This document shows, in pieces, positions 1 through 10,038 of a stretch of 64,000 nucleotides of DNA (position 1 is its first letter; every line of letters starts with the position of its first letter). Source of the stretch: Schauerella fraxinea (GTDB taxonomy: Bacteria > Pseudomonadota > Gammaproteobacteria > Burkholderiales > Burkholderiaceae_B); assembly GCA_030849965.1 (NCBI GenBank), contig JAVDKL010000001.1:2524554-2588553 (forward strand), written 5' to 3'. The notes beneath the pieces are model-generated. The model did no database searches. It worked only from the letters and a program-made list of their open reading frames with translations, and had not been told where the DNA came from. A program made the translations under genes and the position numbers.

Positions 1-28
1 TCGGGCATCATGCGCCACACATTGGGCG

Positions 29-751
29 TCAGGCGGTCGACTTGACCGCCTGCCAGCGCGCCCACCCCGCTGCGCGCAGTGCGCACGCGGGGCAATGCGC
101 GCATCCGTAGCCCCAGGCGTGGCGCGCACCGCGTTCGCCCAGATAGCAGGTGTGGCTGTCCTCAACCACGATGTCCACCAGCGCCTGGCCGCCGAGTTGC
201 TCGGCCAGCGCCCAGGTCTCGGCTTTGTCGATCCACATCAACGGCGTCTCGATCGTGAGCCGGGCGCCCAAACCCAGCCCCAAGGCCACTTGCTGCGCCT
301 TGATCGTGTCGTCGCGGCAATCCGGGTAGCCTGAAAAATCGGTCTCGCACATCCCGCCTACGAGCACGTCGATCTGGCGCCGATAGCCCAGCGCGGCTGC
401 CAAGGTCAGGAACATCAAGTTGCGGCCCGGCACGAAAGTATTAGGCAACCCGTTGGCCTGCATTTCGATGGCGCGATCTTCGGTCATCGCCGTGCCGCCG
501 ATCTCACCCAGGACGGACAGATCCAGCAGGTGATCCTCCCCCAACCGCTCAGCCCAGTGCGGATACTGCGCCACGATGGCAGCACGCACTTTCAGGCGGG
601 CATCGAGTTCGATGCGATGGCGTTGGCCGTAGTCGAACGCGACCGTTTCGACGCGCTCATAGCGATTGAGCGCCCAGGCGAGGCAGGTGGTCGAATCCTG
701 GCCGCCCGAAAACAGGACGAGCGCGCGGCGAGTGGAAGGCAAGACAGACAT
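29..751 (-). CDS. queC: 7-cyano-7-deazaguanine (preQ0) synthase
   Basis: The enzyme makes preQ0 from 7-carboxy-7-deazaguanine, ammonia and ATP in queuosine biosynthesis, in the cytosol. The 240-residue product has the PP-loop ATP pyrophosphatase signature SGGQDS at residues 15-20 near the N-terminus. It also has a C-terminal zinc site of four cysteines (C202, C217, C220, C223, in the pattern C-x14-C-x2-C-x2-C), and full family length. The start is the only ATG that keeps the PP-loop at its normal position. It is divergent from ppc across 180 bp. I see no preQ1 riboswitch upstream. Confidence 0.96.
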   Translation of the reverse strand: MSVLPSTRRALVLFSGGQDSTTCLAWALNRYERVETVAFDYGQRHRIELDARLKVRAAIVAQYPHWAERLGEDHLLDLSVLGEIGGTAMTEDRAIEMQANGLPNTFVPGRNLMFLTLAAALGYRRQIDVLVGGMCETDFSGYPDCRDDTIKAQQVALGLGLGARLTIETPLMWIDKAETWALAEQLGGQALVDIVVEDSHTCYLGERGARHAWGYGCAHCPACALRAAGWARWQAVKSTA

Positions 752-931
752 ATCGTTGAGCAGACGGCGACAGGGAGATAAAGACGAACTTTAACGTACA
801 CCCGCCGACTTTCAACGTGCAGACCAAGACTCCGGCGTCGGCGCGAATACGCCTGCAGGTCCCTGTGTCACGACGCGCACCCGTGCGTACAATGGATTTT
901 CCCTGCAACACCCGACCTTGGAATTCCTTTC

Positions 932-3784
932 ATGTCTGCTGTGCGCCCGAAGTCAGCCTCCCTCGAACCCATGCGTAACGACATTCGACTGCTCGGGCGA
1001 TTGCTCGGCGAGGTCATTCAGGCGTGTGAGGGCAAACGGATCTACGACACGATCGAGGCGTTGCGGCGGCATGCCGTCAGCCTGCGGCGCGCCGATGCGC
1101 CGCACGACGGCGAGGCGATTGCCAAGCAGGTTCGAACGCTGAAAGGGCATGACGCCAACTCGGTGGCGCGCGCGTTCAGCTACTTTCTGCACCTGTCCAA
1201 CATCGCCGAAGATCGCGACCAGAACCGCCGGCAACGCGAACGTGCGCTGGCCGACGACACGCCCACGCGCGGCAGCCTGCGCGATGCCTTGAGCATGCTG
1301 AAAGCGCAGGGCGTAGGCACGGCCCGCGTACGCAAATGGGTGGATGACGCGCTCGTCATGCCGGTGCTCACCGCGCACCCCACCGAAGTACAACGCAAGA
1401 GTACGCTCGACGTACACCGCGAAATCGCGGCGGCGCTCATGCAGCACGATCGCGAGTTGACGCCCGATGAGGCCGCCGAACTGCAGCGCAATCTGCTGGG
1501 GCGCATCGCCACGTTGTGGCAGACGCGAATGCTGCGCTACGAGCGGCTTACCGTGGCGGACGAGATCGAGAATGCGCTGTCGTATTACCGCAGCACCTTT
1601 CTCACGGTGGTGCCGCGCCTGTATGCCGACATGTCGCGCCTGCTCGAACGCGACACGCCGGCGCCGTTTGCACAACCGCCCGCCCCGCTTGCGCCCTTCC
1701 TGCGCATGGGCAGCTGGATCGGCGGCGATCGCGATGGCAATCCCAACGTCGACGCCGAAACGCTCGATCGCGCCACGCTGCGCCAGGCTACGGTGTTGTT
1801 CGATCATTACCTGACCGACGTGCATGCGCTGGGCGCCGAATTGTCGATCAGCACATTGTTGATCGATGCCGACGATGCGCTGCAAACGCTGGCCGATGCC
1901 GGAGGCGACGTCTCGCCGCATCGTCAGGATGAGCCGTATCGCCGGGCCCTTGTCGGCATGTATGCCCGATTGGATGCCACGGCACGGGTGCTCACGGGCA
2001 GCAGCCCGGCACGCCGGCCGACGGGCGCGGCAGAGCCCTACCCGGGTCCCGAAGCCTTCGCGCACGACCTCGCCATCATCGACGATTCGCTGGCCGCGCA
2101 CCATGCCGCACCCATCGCGCGCCTGCGGTTGAGCGGGCTGCGGCAGGCCGTCGCCGTGTTCGGCTTCCACCTGGCCACGCTGGATCTGCGCCAAAGTTCA
2201 GATGTGCACGAACGCACGCTGACCGAACTCTTCACGCGCGCCGGCATGCAGCACGAGGGCAAGCCGCTCGAATACAACCTGCTTTCCGAAGACGATCGTG
2301 TGGCCTTGCTGCGCGCCGAACTGGCACAAGGCCGCCCGCTTGCTTCGCCCTGGATCGAATACAGCGAAGAGACCCGCCGCGAGCTCGGCATCTTCCGCGC
2401 AGCCGCCTCGGCGCGCGCTCGATTCGGCAAACATGCCATTCGCCAAGCCATCGTGTCGCATACCGAAACCTTGAGCGACCTGCTCGAAGTGCTGGTGCTG
2501 CAACGCGAAGGCGGGCTCACATCGCCGCCCGACGCTCAGGGCAATGGCGGCAACGACGGGCTGATGGTGGTGCCGCTTTTCGAAACCATTCCCGATCTGG
2601 AAAATGGTCCCGGCATCATGGAAGCGTGGTTGCGGCTGCCCGAAGTGCGGGGCCGCATTGCGCGCTCGCAGGACGGCGCGCAAGAAGTGATGCTGGGCTA
2701 TTCCGACAGCAACAAGGACGGCGGCTTTCTCACGTCGAACTGGTCGCTGTATGAAGCCGAGCGCGCGCTGCTCGACGTATTCAACCGTCACAAGGTCAAG
2801 CTGCGTCTCTTCCATGGCCGCGGCGGCTCCGTGGGGCGCGGCGGTGGTTCGAGCTTCGATGCCATCCTGGCGCAACCGCCCGGCACCGTCGACGGCCAGA
2901 TCCGGCTCACCGAGCAAGGCGAAGTCATTCAGAGCAAATACAAAGATGCCGAGGTGGGACGCTGGCATCTCGAATTGCTGGTGGCGGCCACCTTGGAGAC
3001 GAGCCTGGTGCCGCAGCGCGCGGCACGCGATGCGGAAGAGGTGCACTTCGCGCGTTACGGCGCGGCGCTGGCGCATATGTCGGCGCGCGCGCAACGGGCG
3101 TACCGCGGCCTGGTCTACGACACGTCGGGCTTCACGCAATATTATTTTTCGTCCACGCCGGTCAACGAGATCGCCGGTTTGAATATCGGCTCGCGCCCCG
3201 CGTCACGCAAGAAGGGGCAGCGCATCGAGGATCTGCGCGCCATCCCTTGGGGCTTTTCGTGGGCACAATGCCGCTTGATGCTAACGGGCTGGTACGGTGT
3301 GGGCTCGGCGATCGAGGAATATCTGGAGCATGGCGCCGAGGGCGCGCCGGGCACGCAACGCGCACGCCTGGCGCTCCTGCGCAGCATGGCGCGCGACTGG
3401 CCCGTATTTCGCACGATGCTCTCGAACATGGAAATGGTACTGGCCAAATCCGATCTCACGATCGCCGCCGGCTACGCGCAACTGGTGCCGCAGAAGGCGA
3501 TTCGCGATCGCATCTTCGGCATCATTTCGCAAGAGCATGCGCGCACGCTCAAGGTGCTCAAGCTGTTGACGCAACGCGAATTGCTGGCAGATAACCCGTC
3601 ATTGCAAGCCTCGCTGCGCGAACGCTTCGCCTATATCGATCCGCTCAATTACCTGCAGATCGAACTCATCCGCCGTCACCGTAGCCGCCAGGCCAAAGGC
3701 AGCGGCGCGATGGATGAACGTGAGCAACGTGTGATTCACCTCACGATCAACGGCATCGCCGCAGGGCTGCGCAACTCGGGCTGA
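932..3784 (+). CDS. ppc: Phosphoenolpyruvate carboxylase
   Basis: Carboxylates phosphoenolpyruvate with bicarbonate to oxaloacetate, an anaplerotic reaction feeding the TCA cycle. The 950-residue product matches bacterial PEPC in length. It carries both signature regions: LTAHPTE with the catalytic His149, and [13 protein letters not shown] with His628. The phosphate-binding GGDRDGNP segment lies between them. The C-terminus ends in the typical [12 protein letters not shown] second in-frame Met lies 13 codons in, so the N-terminal dozen residues are less certain. Nearby genes give no sign of an operon. Confidence 0.97.
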   Translation: MSAVRPKSASLEPMRNDIRLLGRLLGEVIQACEGKRIYDTIEALRRHAVSLRRADAPHDGEAIAKQVRTLKGHDANSVARAFSYFLHLSNIAEDRDQNRRQRERALADDTPTRGSLRDALSMLKAQGVGTARVRKWVDDALVMPVLTAHPTEVQRKSTLDVHREIAAALMQHDRELTPDEAAELQRNLLGRIATLWQTRMLRYERLTVADEIENALSYYRSTFLTVVPRLYADMSRLLERDTPAPFAQPPAPLAPFLRMGSWIGGDRDGNPNVDAETLDRATLRQATVLFDHYLTDVHALGAELSISTLLIDADDALQTLADAGGDVSPHRQDEPYRRALVGMYARLDATARVLTGSSPARRPTGAAEPYPGPEAFAHDLAIIDDSLAAHHAAPIARLRLSGLRQAVAVFGFHLATLDLRQSSDVHERTLTELFTRAGMQHEGKPLEYNLLSEDDRVALLRAELAQGRPLASPWIEYSEETRRELGIFRAAASARARFGKHAIRQAIVSHTETLSDLLEVLVLQREGGLTSPPDAQGNGGNDGLMVVPLFETIPDLENGPGIMEAWLRLPEVRGRIARSQDGAQEVMLGYSDSNKDGGFLTSNWSLYEAERALLDVFNRHKVKLRLFHGRGGSVGRGGGSSFDAILAQPPGTVDGQIRLTEQGEVIQSKYKDAEVGRWHLELLVAATLETSLVPQRAARDAEEVHFARYGAALAHMSARAQRAYRGLVYDTSGFTQYYFSSTPVNEIAGLNIGSRPASRKKGQRIEDLRAIPWGFSWAQCRLMLTGWYGVGSAIEEYLEHGAEGAPGTQRARLALLRSMARDWPVFRTMLSNMEMVLAKSDLTIAAGYAQLVPQKAIRDRIFGIISQEHARTLKVLKLLTQRELLADNPSLQASLRERFAYIDPLNYLQIELIRRHRSRQAKGSGAMDEREQRVIHLTINGIAAGLRNSG

Positions 3785-4136
3785 AGGCCAAACGTCCCGC
3801 CCTTTTCGCGCGACTCGGCATAACCGTTTGCGTTCATTCCAGCGTCCGCTGCATGAACGCAACATTGCGGCCTCGATGGCGCGTCACTCTCCCGCAAGAT
3901 CAGGGCTGGCAGGCGGCAGCGCCAGCGGCTAAGCCGCGCGCCGCTAACGACCATTCACACCCGAATTGCTGCATTGCCGCATCGAAACATGGAAAAACCA
4001 CGCGTTTATGTGTCCATCTGGCGGACGTTTCGCCATGTTCGTTCTGGATCGCGTCATCGCCGCTCGCTACCATCGCCCAAAATAATCATTCGCAATGCGC
4101 ACGCACGTTCGTATTGCGAACATTCACGAGACAGTT
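3785..4136. other. Non-coding stretch between ppc and the catabolic cluster
   Basis: No convincing gene is seen in these 352 bases. Local GC falls from about 3960 onward, as expected for a promoter region. The only structure I can support is the 15-bp palindrome at 4107-4121, listed separately, just before the dehydrogenase gene. Confidence 0.5.
4107..4121. promoter_or_regulatory. Candidate IclR-type operator, copy 1
   Basis: GTTCGTATTGCGAAC is a palindrome with perfect 5-bp arms (GTTCG/CGAAC) and a 5-bp core, ending 15 bp before the dehydrogenase ATG at 4137. A copy with two differences lies between iclR and the CoA-transferase genes at 8623-8637. IclR-family proteins of aromatic pathways bind palindromes of about this size. 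Binding is inferred. Confidence 0.6.
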
Positions 4137-5231
4137 ATGACCGCTTCCCTTTCGCGCGTCGCCATCGTGGGTGCCGGTGCAATGGGCTGCAGCATCGCCG
4201 CCCTGTTTGCCCGGCACGGCCTTGACGTCACCTTGATCGACCCCGTGGCCGGCGCCCTCGAGCGCGCCCGGCACACATTGGCGATGCGACTATCGGATTT
4301 GGCGGACGCCGCGCGTAGCGACGCCGCTGATCGCATCGTGCTGGCGGCCGATCTTGACGCTGCTGCATCTGCCGCACTCGTGATCGAAGCCGTGCCTGAA
4401 AACCTCGCGCTCAAGCAAAAGATCTTCGCCGACCTCGATGCCGTATGCACGGCCGACACGATCTTCGCCACCAACACGTCGGGTCTTTCGATCACCACCC
4501 TCGCGCAGTCGACGCAGCGCGCCGATCGTTTCGTGGGCACGCACTTTTTCATGCCCGCAGACGTGATTCCGCTGGTCGAAGTGGTTCGCAATGCGGCGAC
4601 CAGCACGAGCACCGTCGAACGCGTGATGACGCTCTTGCGCCAAGGCGGCAAGCGCCCGGTACTGGTCAAGCAAGACATCCCTGGCTTTATCGCCAACCGC
4701 ATCCAGCACGCGCTGGCGCGCGAAGCGATGTCGTTGCTCGAAAAAGGCATCGCGAGCGCCGAAGACATCGACGAAGTGGTGAAGTGGAGTCTGGGCATTC
4801 GCTTGGCGCTTTCCGGCCCGCTGGAGCAGCGCGACCTCAATGGCCTGGACGTGCATCACGCCATTGCCAGCTATCTCTACGCCGATCTCGATAACCGCAC
4901 CACGCCGTCTGCCCTGCTCACACAGAAAGTGGCGGATGGCCAACTCGGCGCCAAGAGCGGCGAGGGCTTCTACCGCTGGAGCGATGCCGACCGCGAAACG
5001 TTGCTGCGCCAGAAGAGCGACGACCTGCGTGCCCTGGCTGCGTGGCTCGACAGCCGCGCGGCGGGCCAGCCCAGGCCGCCCAGTTCAAGCTTCAATACGC
5101 CGGTGGCAGATCATGCCCGCCAGGACGCGTCGCAAGCGACCGGTCACGCGGGCACGTCGCACGAGGTGCCGCCATCGGCACATGACACGTCCGATTCGCC
5201 GCGCGCACCCGCCTCGCGCACATCTACCTGA
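4137..5231 (+). CDS. 3-hydroxyacyl-CoA dehydrogenase family protein
   Basis: NAD-dependent oxidation of a 3-hydroxyacyl-CoA to the 3-oxoacyl-CoA, probably in the cytosol. The 364-residue product has an N-terminal Rossmann motif GAGAMG (residues 12-17), a GTHFF segment with the likely catalytic His136, and the C-terminal helical domain (KQDIPGFIANRI onward). The last ~50 residues are Pro/Ala/Ser-rich and look disordered. An ATG 14 codons upstream exists, but 4137 places the nucleotide-binding motif normally and lies after the candidate operator. It heads a gene run with a short-chain fatty acid permease and an SDR. The exact substrate cannot be told; hydroxybutyryl-CoA-like compounds are one option. 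Confidence 0.85.
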   Translation: MTASLSRVAIVGAGAMGCSIAALFARHGLDVTLIDPVAGALERARHTLAMRLSDLADAARSDAADRIVLAADLDAAASAALVIEAVPENLALKQKIFADLDAVCTADTIFATNTSGLSITTLAQSTQRADRFVGTHFFMPADVIPLVEVVRNAATSTSTVERVMTLLRQGGKRPVLVKQDIPGFIANRIQHALAREAMSLLEKGIASAEDIDEVVKWSLGIRLALSGPLEQRDLNGLDVHHAIASYLYADLDNRTTPSALLTQKVADGQLGAKSGEGFYRWSDADRETLLRQKSDDLRALAAWLDSRAAGQPRPPSSSFNTPVADHARQDASQATGHAGTSHEVPPSAHDTSDSPRAPASRTST

Positions 5232-5318
5232 TTTCCGTTCTCCGGCACGCACTGCTGTGCGCGCCGGAAAACCACCGTTCGACACACTCACAATAATTTC
5301 GAGGCAGCGTTAACCATC

Positions 5319-6677
5319 ATGAGTAAGCTCACCGCGTTCTTTACCGAGCTGATGCGCAAGTATCTTCCCGACCCGTTTGTTTTCGCCATTGCCCTGACCC
5401 TGTTGACCGTGCTGCTGGCGGTAGGGATCGAGGGCAAAGGCGTCATGGAGATGACGAAGGCCTGGGGCGACGGCTTCTGGAGTCTGCTGGCGTTCACCAC
5501 CCAGATGGCCGTCATTTTGGCGATGGGTTACGTGCTCGCCACCGCACCGCTCACCGACCGCATGCTCAACCGCATCGTCGCGCGCGTGCACACACCCTAC
5601 ATGGCCATCGTTGTCGCCACATTGGTAGGCAGCGTGGGCAGCTACCTGAACTGGGGCTTCGGCCTGGTGATCGGCGGCGTCGTCGCCAAGAAACTGGCGC
5701 TCAAGATCAAAGGCGTGCATTACCCGCTCATCATCGCAGCGGCCTACAGCGGCTTCACGATGTACGGCCTGGGGTTGTCGGCAAGCATTCCGGTGCTGGT
5801 CTCCACCGCCAATCATCCCTTGGCCAAGCAGATGGGCACCATCCCGCTGTCGGAAACCATCTTCTCCGTACCGATGTTGATTACGTCGCTGGTGGTGCTG
5901 GTCACGCTGCCGTTGCTCAATGCCTGGCTGCACCCCAAAGCGGGTGAAAAAGTGATCGAGGTGGATCCCAACATCGACAAGACTGAGAAATCGGCTGCGA
6001 TGGCAGGCGACACGGAAAACGAGAACACACTGGCTTCGCGCCTGAACAACAGCCGTATCCTGAGCGGCCTGATCGGGCTCTTGGGCATCGGCTACGCCAT
6101 CGTGCACTTTCAAACAGGCGGGTCGCTCGACCTGAACATGATCAACTTCATCATCCTGTTTCTGGGCATCATTCTGCTGGGCACACCGGCCGCCTACGTG
6201 GCGCGCCTGACCGAAGGCATCAAGACCATCTCGGGCATCATCCTGCAGTACCCCTTCTACGCCGGCATCATGGCCATCATGGCGGCCTCGGGCCTGGTCA
6301 ACACGATCTCGCATGCCTTCGTCAATGTGGCCACGCCGGAAAGCCTGCCGTTCTGGGGCCTCCTGAGCTCCTACGTCATCAACTTCTTCGCGCCGTCGGC
6401 CGGCGGTCACTGGGTGATTCAAGGCCCGTTCATGATCGATGCCGCCAAGTCGCTGGGCAGCGCGCTCAATCAAACGACGATGGCGGTGATGCTGGGCAAT
6501 GCGTGGAACGATCTGGTGCAGCCCTTCTGGATCCTGCCTGCATTGGCGTTGTCCAAGCTCAAGCTGCGCGACGTGATGGGCTACACCGTGATCATGATGC
6601 TGTGGGTTGGCGTGATCTACATCGTCGCCGTATTGTTGTGGGGCTACCTGGGCGTGCATCCCGCGCCGGCGGCGTGA
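5319..6677 (+). CDS. atoE: Short-chain fatty acid transporter, AtoE family
   Basis: Predicted inner-membrane permease for short-chain fatty or keto acids. The 452-residue product is hydrophobic throughout, with about ten to twelve membrane segments. It has the family pattern at the start (LMRKYLPDPFVFAIALTLLT), the conserved SYLNWGFGLVIGG and the late NFFAPSAGGHWVIQGPF block. A charged loop at residues ~205-230 separates two halves. It lies 87 bp after the dehydrogenase and 121 bp before the SDR. The context suggests it imports the acid that the enzymes around it degrade; the substrate is inferred. Confidence 0.87.
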   Translation: MSKLTAFFTELMRKYLPDPFVFAIALTLLTVLLAVGIEGKGVMEMTKAWGDGFWSLLAFTTQMAVILAMGYVLATAPLTDRMLNRIVARVHTPYMAIVVATLVGSVGSYLNWGFGLVIGGVVAKKLALKIKGVHYPLIIAAAYSGFTMYGLGLSASIPVLVSTANHPLAKQMGTIPLSETIFSVPMLITSLVVLVTLPLLNAWLHPKAGEKVIEVDPNIDKTEKSAAMAGDTENENTLASRLNNSRILSGLIGLLGIGYAIVHFQTGGSLDLNMINFIILFLGIILLGTPAAYVARLTEGIKTISGIILQYPFYAGIMAIMAASGLVNTISHAFVNVATPESLPFWGLLSSYVINFFAPSAGGHWVIQGPFMIDAAKSLGSALNQTTMAVMLGNAWNDLVQPFWILPALALSKLKLRDVMGYTVIMMLWVGVIYIVAVLLWGYLGVHPAPAA

Positions 6678-6798
6678 ACGAACAGCGCACGGTGCGGTGG
6701 AGGCCGTAAGGCTCACGGCACCCGCCAGCAGGGCGAACGATACGCCCGCCGTGCGATGCGCCCCCTCCGCAGCACGTTCTACCTGAAGGAAACATAGC

Positions 6799-7524
6799 GT
6801 GAAAGAACAGATCTATATCGTGACGGGTGCTTCCGGCGGCATCGGTGCCGCCATCTCGCGCGGCCTGGTGGCGCAGGGGTTGCGGGTCGTCAATATCGAT
6901 ATCCGTCCGCCTGCCACACCTATTCCCGGCGTGATCGATATGACCGCCGATCTCACCGATGCCGACCAAACCCAGCGCGTGGCGCGCGAGATTGCCGAGC
7001 GCTACGACATTGTGGGCGTGGTCAACAACGCCGGGGCCACGCGCCCGGCGACCATCGACAACGCCTCGCTCGCCGATCTCGATTTTGTGGTTGGACTGCA
7101 TCTGCGCGCCAGCATGATCCTGGTGCAGGCCGCGCTGCCGGCCATGCGCCGGGCAGGCTTCGGGCGCATCGTCAACATGGCCTCGCGAGCCGCCCTGGGC
7201 AAGCCCGAGCGCACCGTCTACTCGGCCACCAAGGCCGGCATGATCGGCATGACGCGCACGTTGGCCATGGAACTCGGCGGCGACGGCATTACCGTCAATG
7301 CTGTCGCACCGGGCCCGATCGCCACCGAGCTGTTTACCCGCAGCAATCCAGAAGGCGCGCCGCGCACCCATGCCATCATCAACAGCATCGTGGTCAAGCG
7401 CCTGGGCACGCCGGAAGACGTGGCGCGCGCGGCCCTCTTCTTTCTCTCGCCCGACAACGGCTTCGTTACCGGCCAGACGCTTTACGTCTGCGGTGGCACC
7501 ACCCTGGGCGTGGCGCCGGTTTGA
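6799..7524 (+). CDS. Short-chain dehydrogenase/reductase (FabG-like SDR)
   Basis: NAD(P)-dependent oxidoreductase of the classical SDR family, 241 residues. The cofactor motif TGASGGIG occupies residues 9-16, the NNAG motif follows, and the catalytic pair is Tyr141/Lys145 (YSATK). The start is GTG, 8 bp after a GAAGGA ribosome-binding site. It follows the permease and probably oxidises or reduces a hydroxy intermediate of the same pathway. SDR sequence alone does not fix the substrate. Confidence 0.87.
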   Translation: MKEQIYIVTGASGGIGAAISRGLVAQGLRVVNIDIRPPATPIPGVIDMTADLTDADQTQRVAREIAERYDIVGVVNNAGATRPATIDNASLADLDFVVGLHLRASMILVQAALPAMRRAGFGRIVNMASRAALGKPERTVYSATKAGMIGMTRTLAMELGGDGITVNAVAPGPIATELFTRSNPEGAPRTHAIINSIVVKRLGTPEDVARAALFFLSPDNGFVTGQTLYVCGGTTLGVAPV

Positions 7525-7588
7525 TCATGACGCTCTGGCCTGCAACGCAACGGATGTCAGGCGCCTCGCTGTGGTTGCGGTCGACGCA

Positions 7589-7605
7589 ACGCACATCATG
7601 TGCGT
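7589..7605. terminator. Hairpin between convergent SDR and iclR genes
   Basis: ACGCACA and TGTGCGT form a 7-bp stem with a TCA loop, midway between two convergent genes. There is no clear T-run on either strand, so an intrinsic terminator role is uncertain. Confidence 0.35.
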
Positions 7606-7640
7606 CACTGTCGTTGCAATCGACGTTGCCTTCCAACGCG

Positions 7641-8582
7641 CTATCGGCGCGCAAGTGCGGCGTTGATGTGCTCGGCCGCGTGGGTCAACGGCGGCAAGAA
7701 CACGCGCAGCATCTCGGCACGCGTGTAGCGGCTGGCATGCGTGCTGATGTTCATCGCCGCGATCGCGCGACCGCTGCGATCGATGATGGGTACGGCCACG
7801 GATTGCAGACCGGGTTCGAGTTCTTTCGTGACGCAGGCGTATCCGCGCGTACCCGCCAATGCGATGTGCTTCTTGAGCGCAGCGCGGTCGGTGATCGTGG
7901 CGGGCGTATAGGCCCGGATGTCGCTACGCGAGAGAAGATCGTCGAGTTCCTGCTCGGACAAGCTGGCAAGCAGCACCCGTCCCATCGACGTGGCCCATGC
8001 CGGCAACCGGCTGCCCACTGCCAGATTGATGGACATCACTTTGTGCGTGGCCAGGCGCAAGATATAAACGACATCGGTGCCTTCAAGCACCGACACCGAA
8101 CACGACTCGCGCGTGGTTTCGGCCACCTGCTCCATGTACGGCAGGGCCAGGTTCCACAATGGTGTGGCAGACAGATACGCGTAGCCCAATTCGAGGATGC
8201 GCGGCGTGAGGGTGAACAAACGCCCATCGTGGGTGACGTAACCCAGATGCACCAGCGTGAGCAGAATGCGGCGCGCACCGGCGCGGGTCAATCCGGTGCG
8301 ATCCGCCACGGCGCTCAGCGTCATGCTGCTGTGCTCGGGGCCGAAAGCGCGAATCACGGCAAGCCCACGCGCAAACGATTGCACATAGCCGTCGCCGGGG
8401 GCCTGGCGTTCGCTCGGCGTGGCCTCGGTACCCGGCTGGACGGCGCCGTCGTTCACGTCATGAGCGGATCGAGCGGTGGATTGAGCAGCAGCAACAGCCT
8501 TGCCTGGCACCCCGCGCGCGGGCGCGCTCCCGGCATCGCCCGGTCGTATGTTCTTTTTCGGTTTTTGCAGTTTTTCGGACAT
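7641..8582 (-). CDS. IclR-family transcriptional regulator (PcaR/PobR-like)
   Basis: Regulator of the surrounding catabolic genes. The 313-residue product has a Pro/Ala-rich N-terminal extension of ~70 residues, then the winged helix-turn-helix (YVQSFARGLAVIRAF through LTRAGARRILLTL), then the IclR effector domain ending with VPIIDRSGRAIAAMNIS. The ATG at 8582 is preferred over a GTG six codons upstream, because GGGGGA sits just before it. It is divergent from pcaI across 87 bp containing a palindrome. PcaR/PobR-type members act on protocatechuate or beta-ketoadipate genes, which fits the neighbours; the inducer is unknown. Confidence 0.92.
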   Translation of the reverse strand: MSEKLQKPKKNIRPGDAGSAPARGVPGKAVAAAQSTARSAHDVNDGAVQPGTEATPSERQAPGDGYVQSFARGLAVIRAFGPEHSSMTLSAVADRTGLTRAGARRILLTLVHLGYVTHDGRLFTLTPRILELGYAYLSATPLWNLALPYMEQVAETTRESCSVSVLEGTDVVYILRLATHKVMSINLAVGSRLPAWATSMGRVLLASLSEQELDDLLSRSDIRAYTPATITDRAALKKHIALAGTRGYACVTKELEPGLQSVAVPIIDRSGRAIAAMNISTHASRYTRAEMLRVFLPPLTHAAEHINAALARR

Positions 8583-8622
8583 GTTGTCCCCCTTGTTCAC
8601 TTCGTTCGCCTAAAGACGTTTT

Positions 8623-8637
8623 GTTCTTATAGCGAAC
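8623..8637. promoter_or_regulatory. Candidate IclR-type operator, copy 2
   Basis: GTTCTTATAGCGAAC matches copy 1 at 4107-4121 at 13 of 15 positions, with GTTC/GAAC outer arms. It lies in the 87-bp divergent region between iclR and pcaI, a position suited to control both. It is 45 bp upstream of the iclR start and 32 bp upstream of pcaI. Confidence 0.62.
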
Positions 8638-8669
8638 ATTATGGCATAGCCCAGGAACACTGAAGATCC

Positions 8670-9356
8670 ATGATTTCCAAGATCCTAGATAGCGCGGCCG
8701 AGGCCGTGGCAGACATTCCCGATGGCGCCACCGTCATGATCGGCGGGTTCGGTCCGGCCGGTCAGCCGATCGAATTGATCGACGCCCTGCTCGCACAAGG
8801 CGCGCGCGATCTCGTCATCGTCAACAACAACGCCGGCAACGGCACCACCGGTCTGGCCGCGCTGCTGGGCGCCGGCCGCGTGCGCAAGATCGTGTGCTCG
8901 TTTCCGCGTCAGGCCGATTCGCAGATTTTCGATGGCCTGTATCGCAGCGGCAAACTCGAACTCGAATTGGTGCCGCAAGGCAATCTGGCCGAACGCATCC
9001 GCGCCGCCGGCGCGGGCATTGGGGCTTTCTTCACACCCACGGGCTACGGCACGCCGCTGGCCGAAGGCCGTGAGACTCGCGAGATCGATGGCCGCGGCTA
9101 TGTGCTCGAATACCCCCTGCATGCCGATTACGCACTGATCAAAGCCGATCGCGGCGATCGCTGGGGTAATCTGGTGTATCGCAAAACCGCGCGCAACTTC
9201 GGCCCCATCATGGCCAGCGCCGCGCGTGTGGCCGTGGCTCAAGTGCGCGAAGTCGTCGAACTGGGAACGCTCGATCCCGAAGCCGTCGCCACCCAAGGCA
9301 TTTTCGTCCAACGCGTCGTCGCCATCGCTCCGGCGGCGGCCAAGGAGGCAGCATGA
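8670..9356 (+). CDS. pcaI: 3-oxoacid CoA-transferase subunit A
   Basis: Alpha subunit of a two-chain CoA-transferase, here probably succinyl-CoA:3-oxoadipate CoA-transferase. It moves CoA from succinyl-CoA to a 3-oxoacid. The 228-residue product has the family CoA-binding loop GGFGPAGQP near residues 24-32, and the GTGLAA-like stretch GTTGLAALL. It overlaps subunit B by 4 bp (ATGA), typical of stoichiometric coupling. The 3-oxoadipate assignment rests on catC and pcaD downstream; acetoacetate transferases look alike. Confidence 0.9.
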   Translation: MISKILDSAAEAVADIPDGATVMIGGFGPAGQPIELIDALLAQGARDLVIVNNNAGNGTTGLAALLGAGRVRKIVCSFPRQADSQIFDGLYRSGKLELELVPQGNLAERIRAAGAGIGAFFTPTGYGTPLAEGRETREIDGRGYVLEYPLHADYALIKADRGDRWGNLVYRKTARNFGPIMASAARVAVAQVREVVELGTLDPEAVATQGIFVQRVVAIAPAAAKEAA

Positions 9357-9997
9357 CCACTCGTTTGAATCGCGATCAGATGGCCGCCCGCGTGGCCCAA
9401 GACATCAAGGAAGGCGACGTCGTCAACCTCGGCATCGGCTTGCCCACGCTCGTAGCCAATCACCTGCCGGCCGGTCGGGAAATCATCCTGCACACCGAAA
9501 ACGGCATGCTGGGCATGGGCCCGGCGCCCGAGAAGGGCCAGGAAGATTACGACATGATCAACGCCGGCAAGCAGCCGGTCACCGAACTGCCCGGCGCCGC
9601 TTACTTCCATCACGCCGATTCGTTCGGCATGATGCGTGGCGGCCACCTCGACATCTGCGTGCTGGGTGCCTTTCAAGTGTCCAAGACGGGTGATCTCGCC
9701 AATTGGCACACCGGCGCGCCCGACGCGATCCCCGCCGTGGGCGGCGCCATGGACCTGGCGATCGGCGCCAAGCAAGTCTTTGTGATGATGGATCTGTTGA
9801 CACGAGAAGGCGCGAGCAAACTCGTCGAACAATGCACCTACCCGCTGACCGGCGTGGCTTGCGTGTCGCGCCTGTACACCGACGTGGCCGTGTTCGACAT
9901 CGACGCCAAAGGCATCACCGTCACCGAGATGTTCGGCGACATGACGCGTGCCGAGCTCGAGCGCTTGACCGGTCTGCCGCTGCAGTTTGCCGCGTAA
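9353..9997 (+). CDS. pcaJ: 3-oxoacid CoA-transferase subunit B
   Basis: Beta subunit, carrying the catalytic glutamate. The 214-residue product has NLGIGLPTLVANHLP and the HTENGMLGMG motif, where Glu49 is the residue expected to form the glutamyl-CoA thioester. The conserved GGHLDICVLGAFQV and GAMDLAIGAK blocks are present. It starts on the ATGA overlap with subunit A and is followed 41 bp later by catC. Together they should activate 3-oxoadipate to 3-oxoadipyl-CoA; the thiolase that would follow is not in the window. Confidence 0.92.
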   Translation: MTTRLNRDQMAARVAQDIKEGDVVNLGIGLPTLVANHLPAGREIILHTENGMLGMGPAPEKGQEDYDMINAGKQPVTELPGAAYFHHADSFGMMRGGHLDICVLGAFQVSKTGDLANWHTGAPDAIPAVGGAMDLAIGAKQVFVMMDLLTREGASKLVEQCTYPLTGVACVSRLYTDVAVFDIDAKGITVTEMFGDMTRAELERLTGLPLQFAA

Positions 9998-10038
9998 TCA
10001 CAACGGACCGGCAACGGTTCGATACTGAGGAACACACA

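Noticed and set aside
1-28. Tail of a gene before queC
   Set aside because: Too short to assign to any gene.
752-931. A preQ1 riboswitch before queC
   Set aside because: Neither the stem nor the A-rich tail of known preQ1 classes is seen in the 180-bp divergent region.
5310-6716. A 468-codon minus-strand frame
   Set aside because: Antisense to the AtoE-type permease; the His/Gln/Arg-rich translation is typical of a shadow frame.
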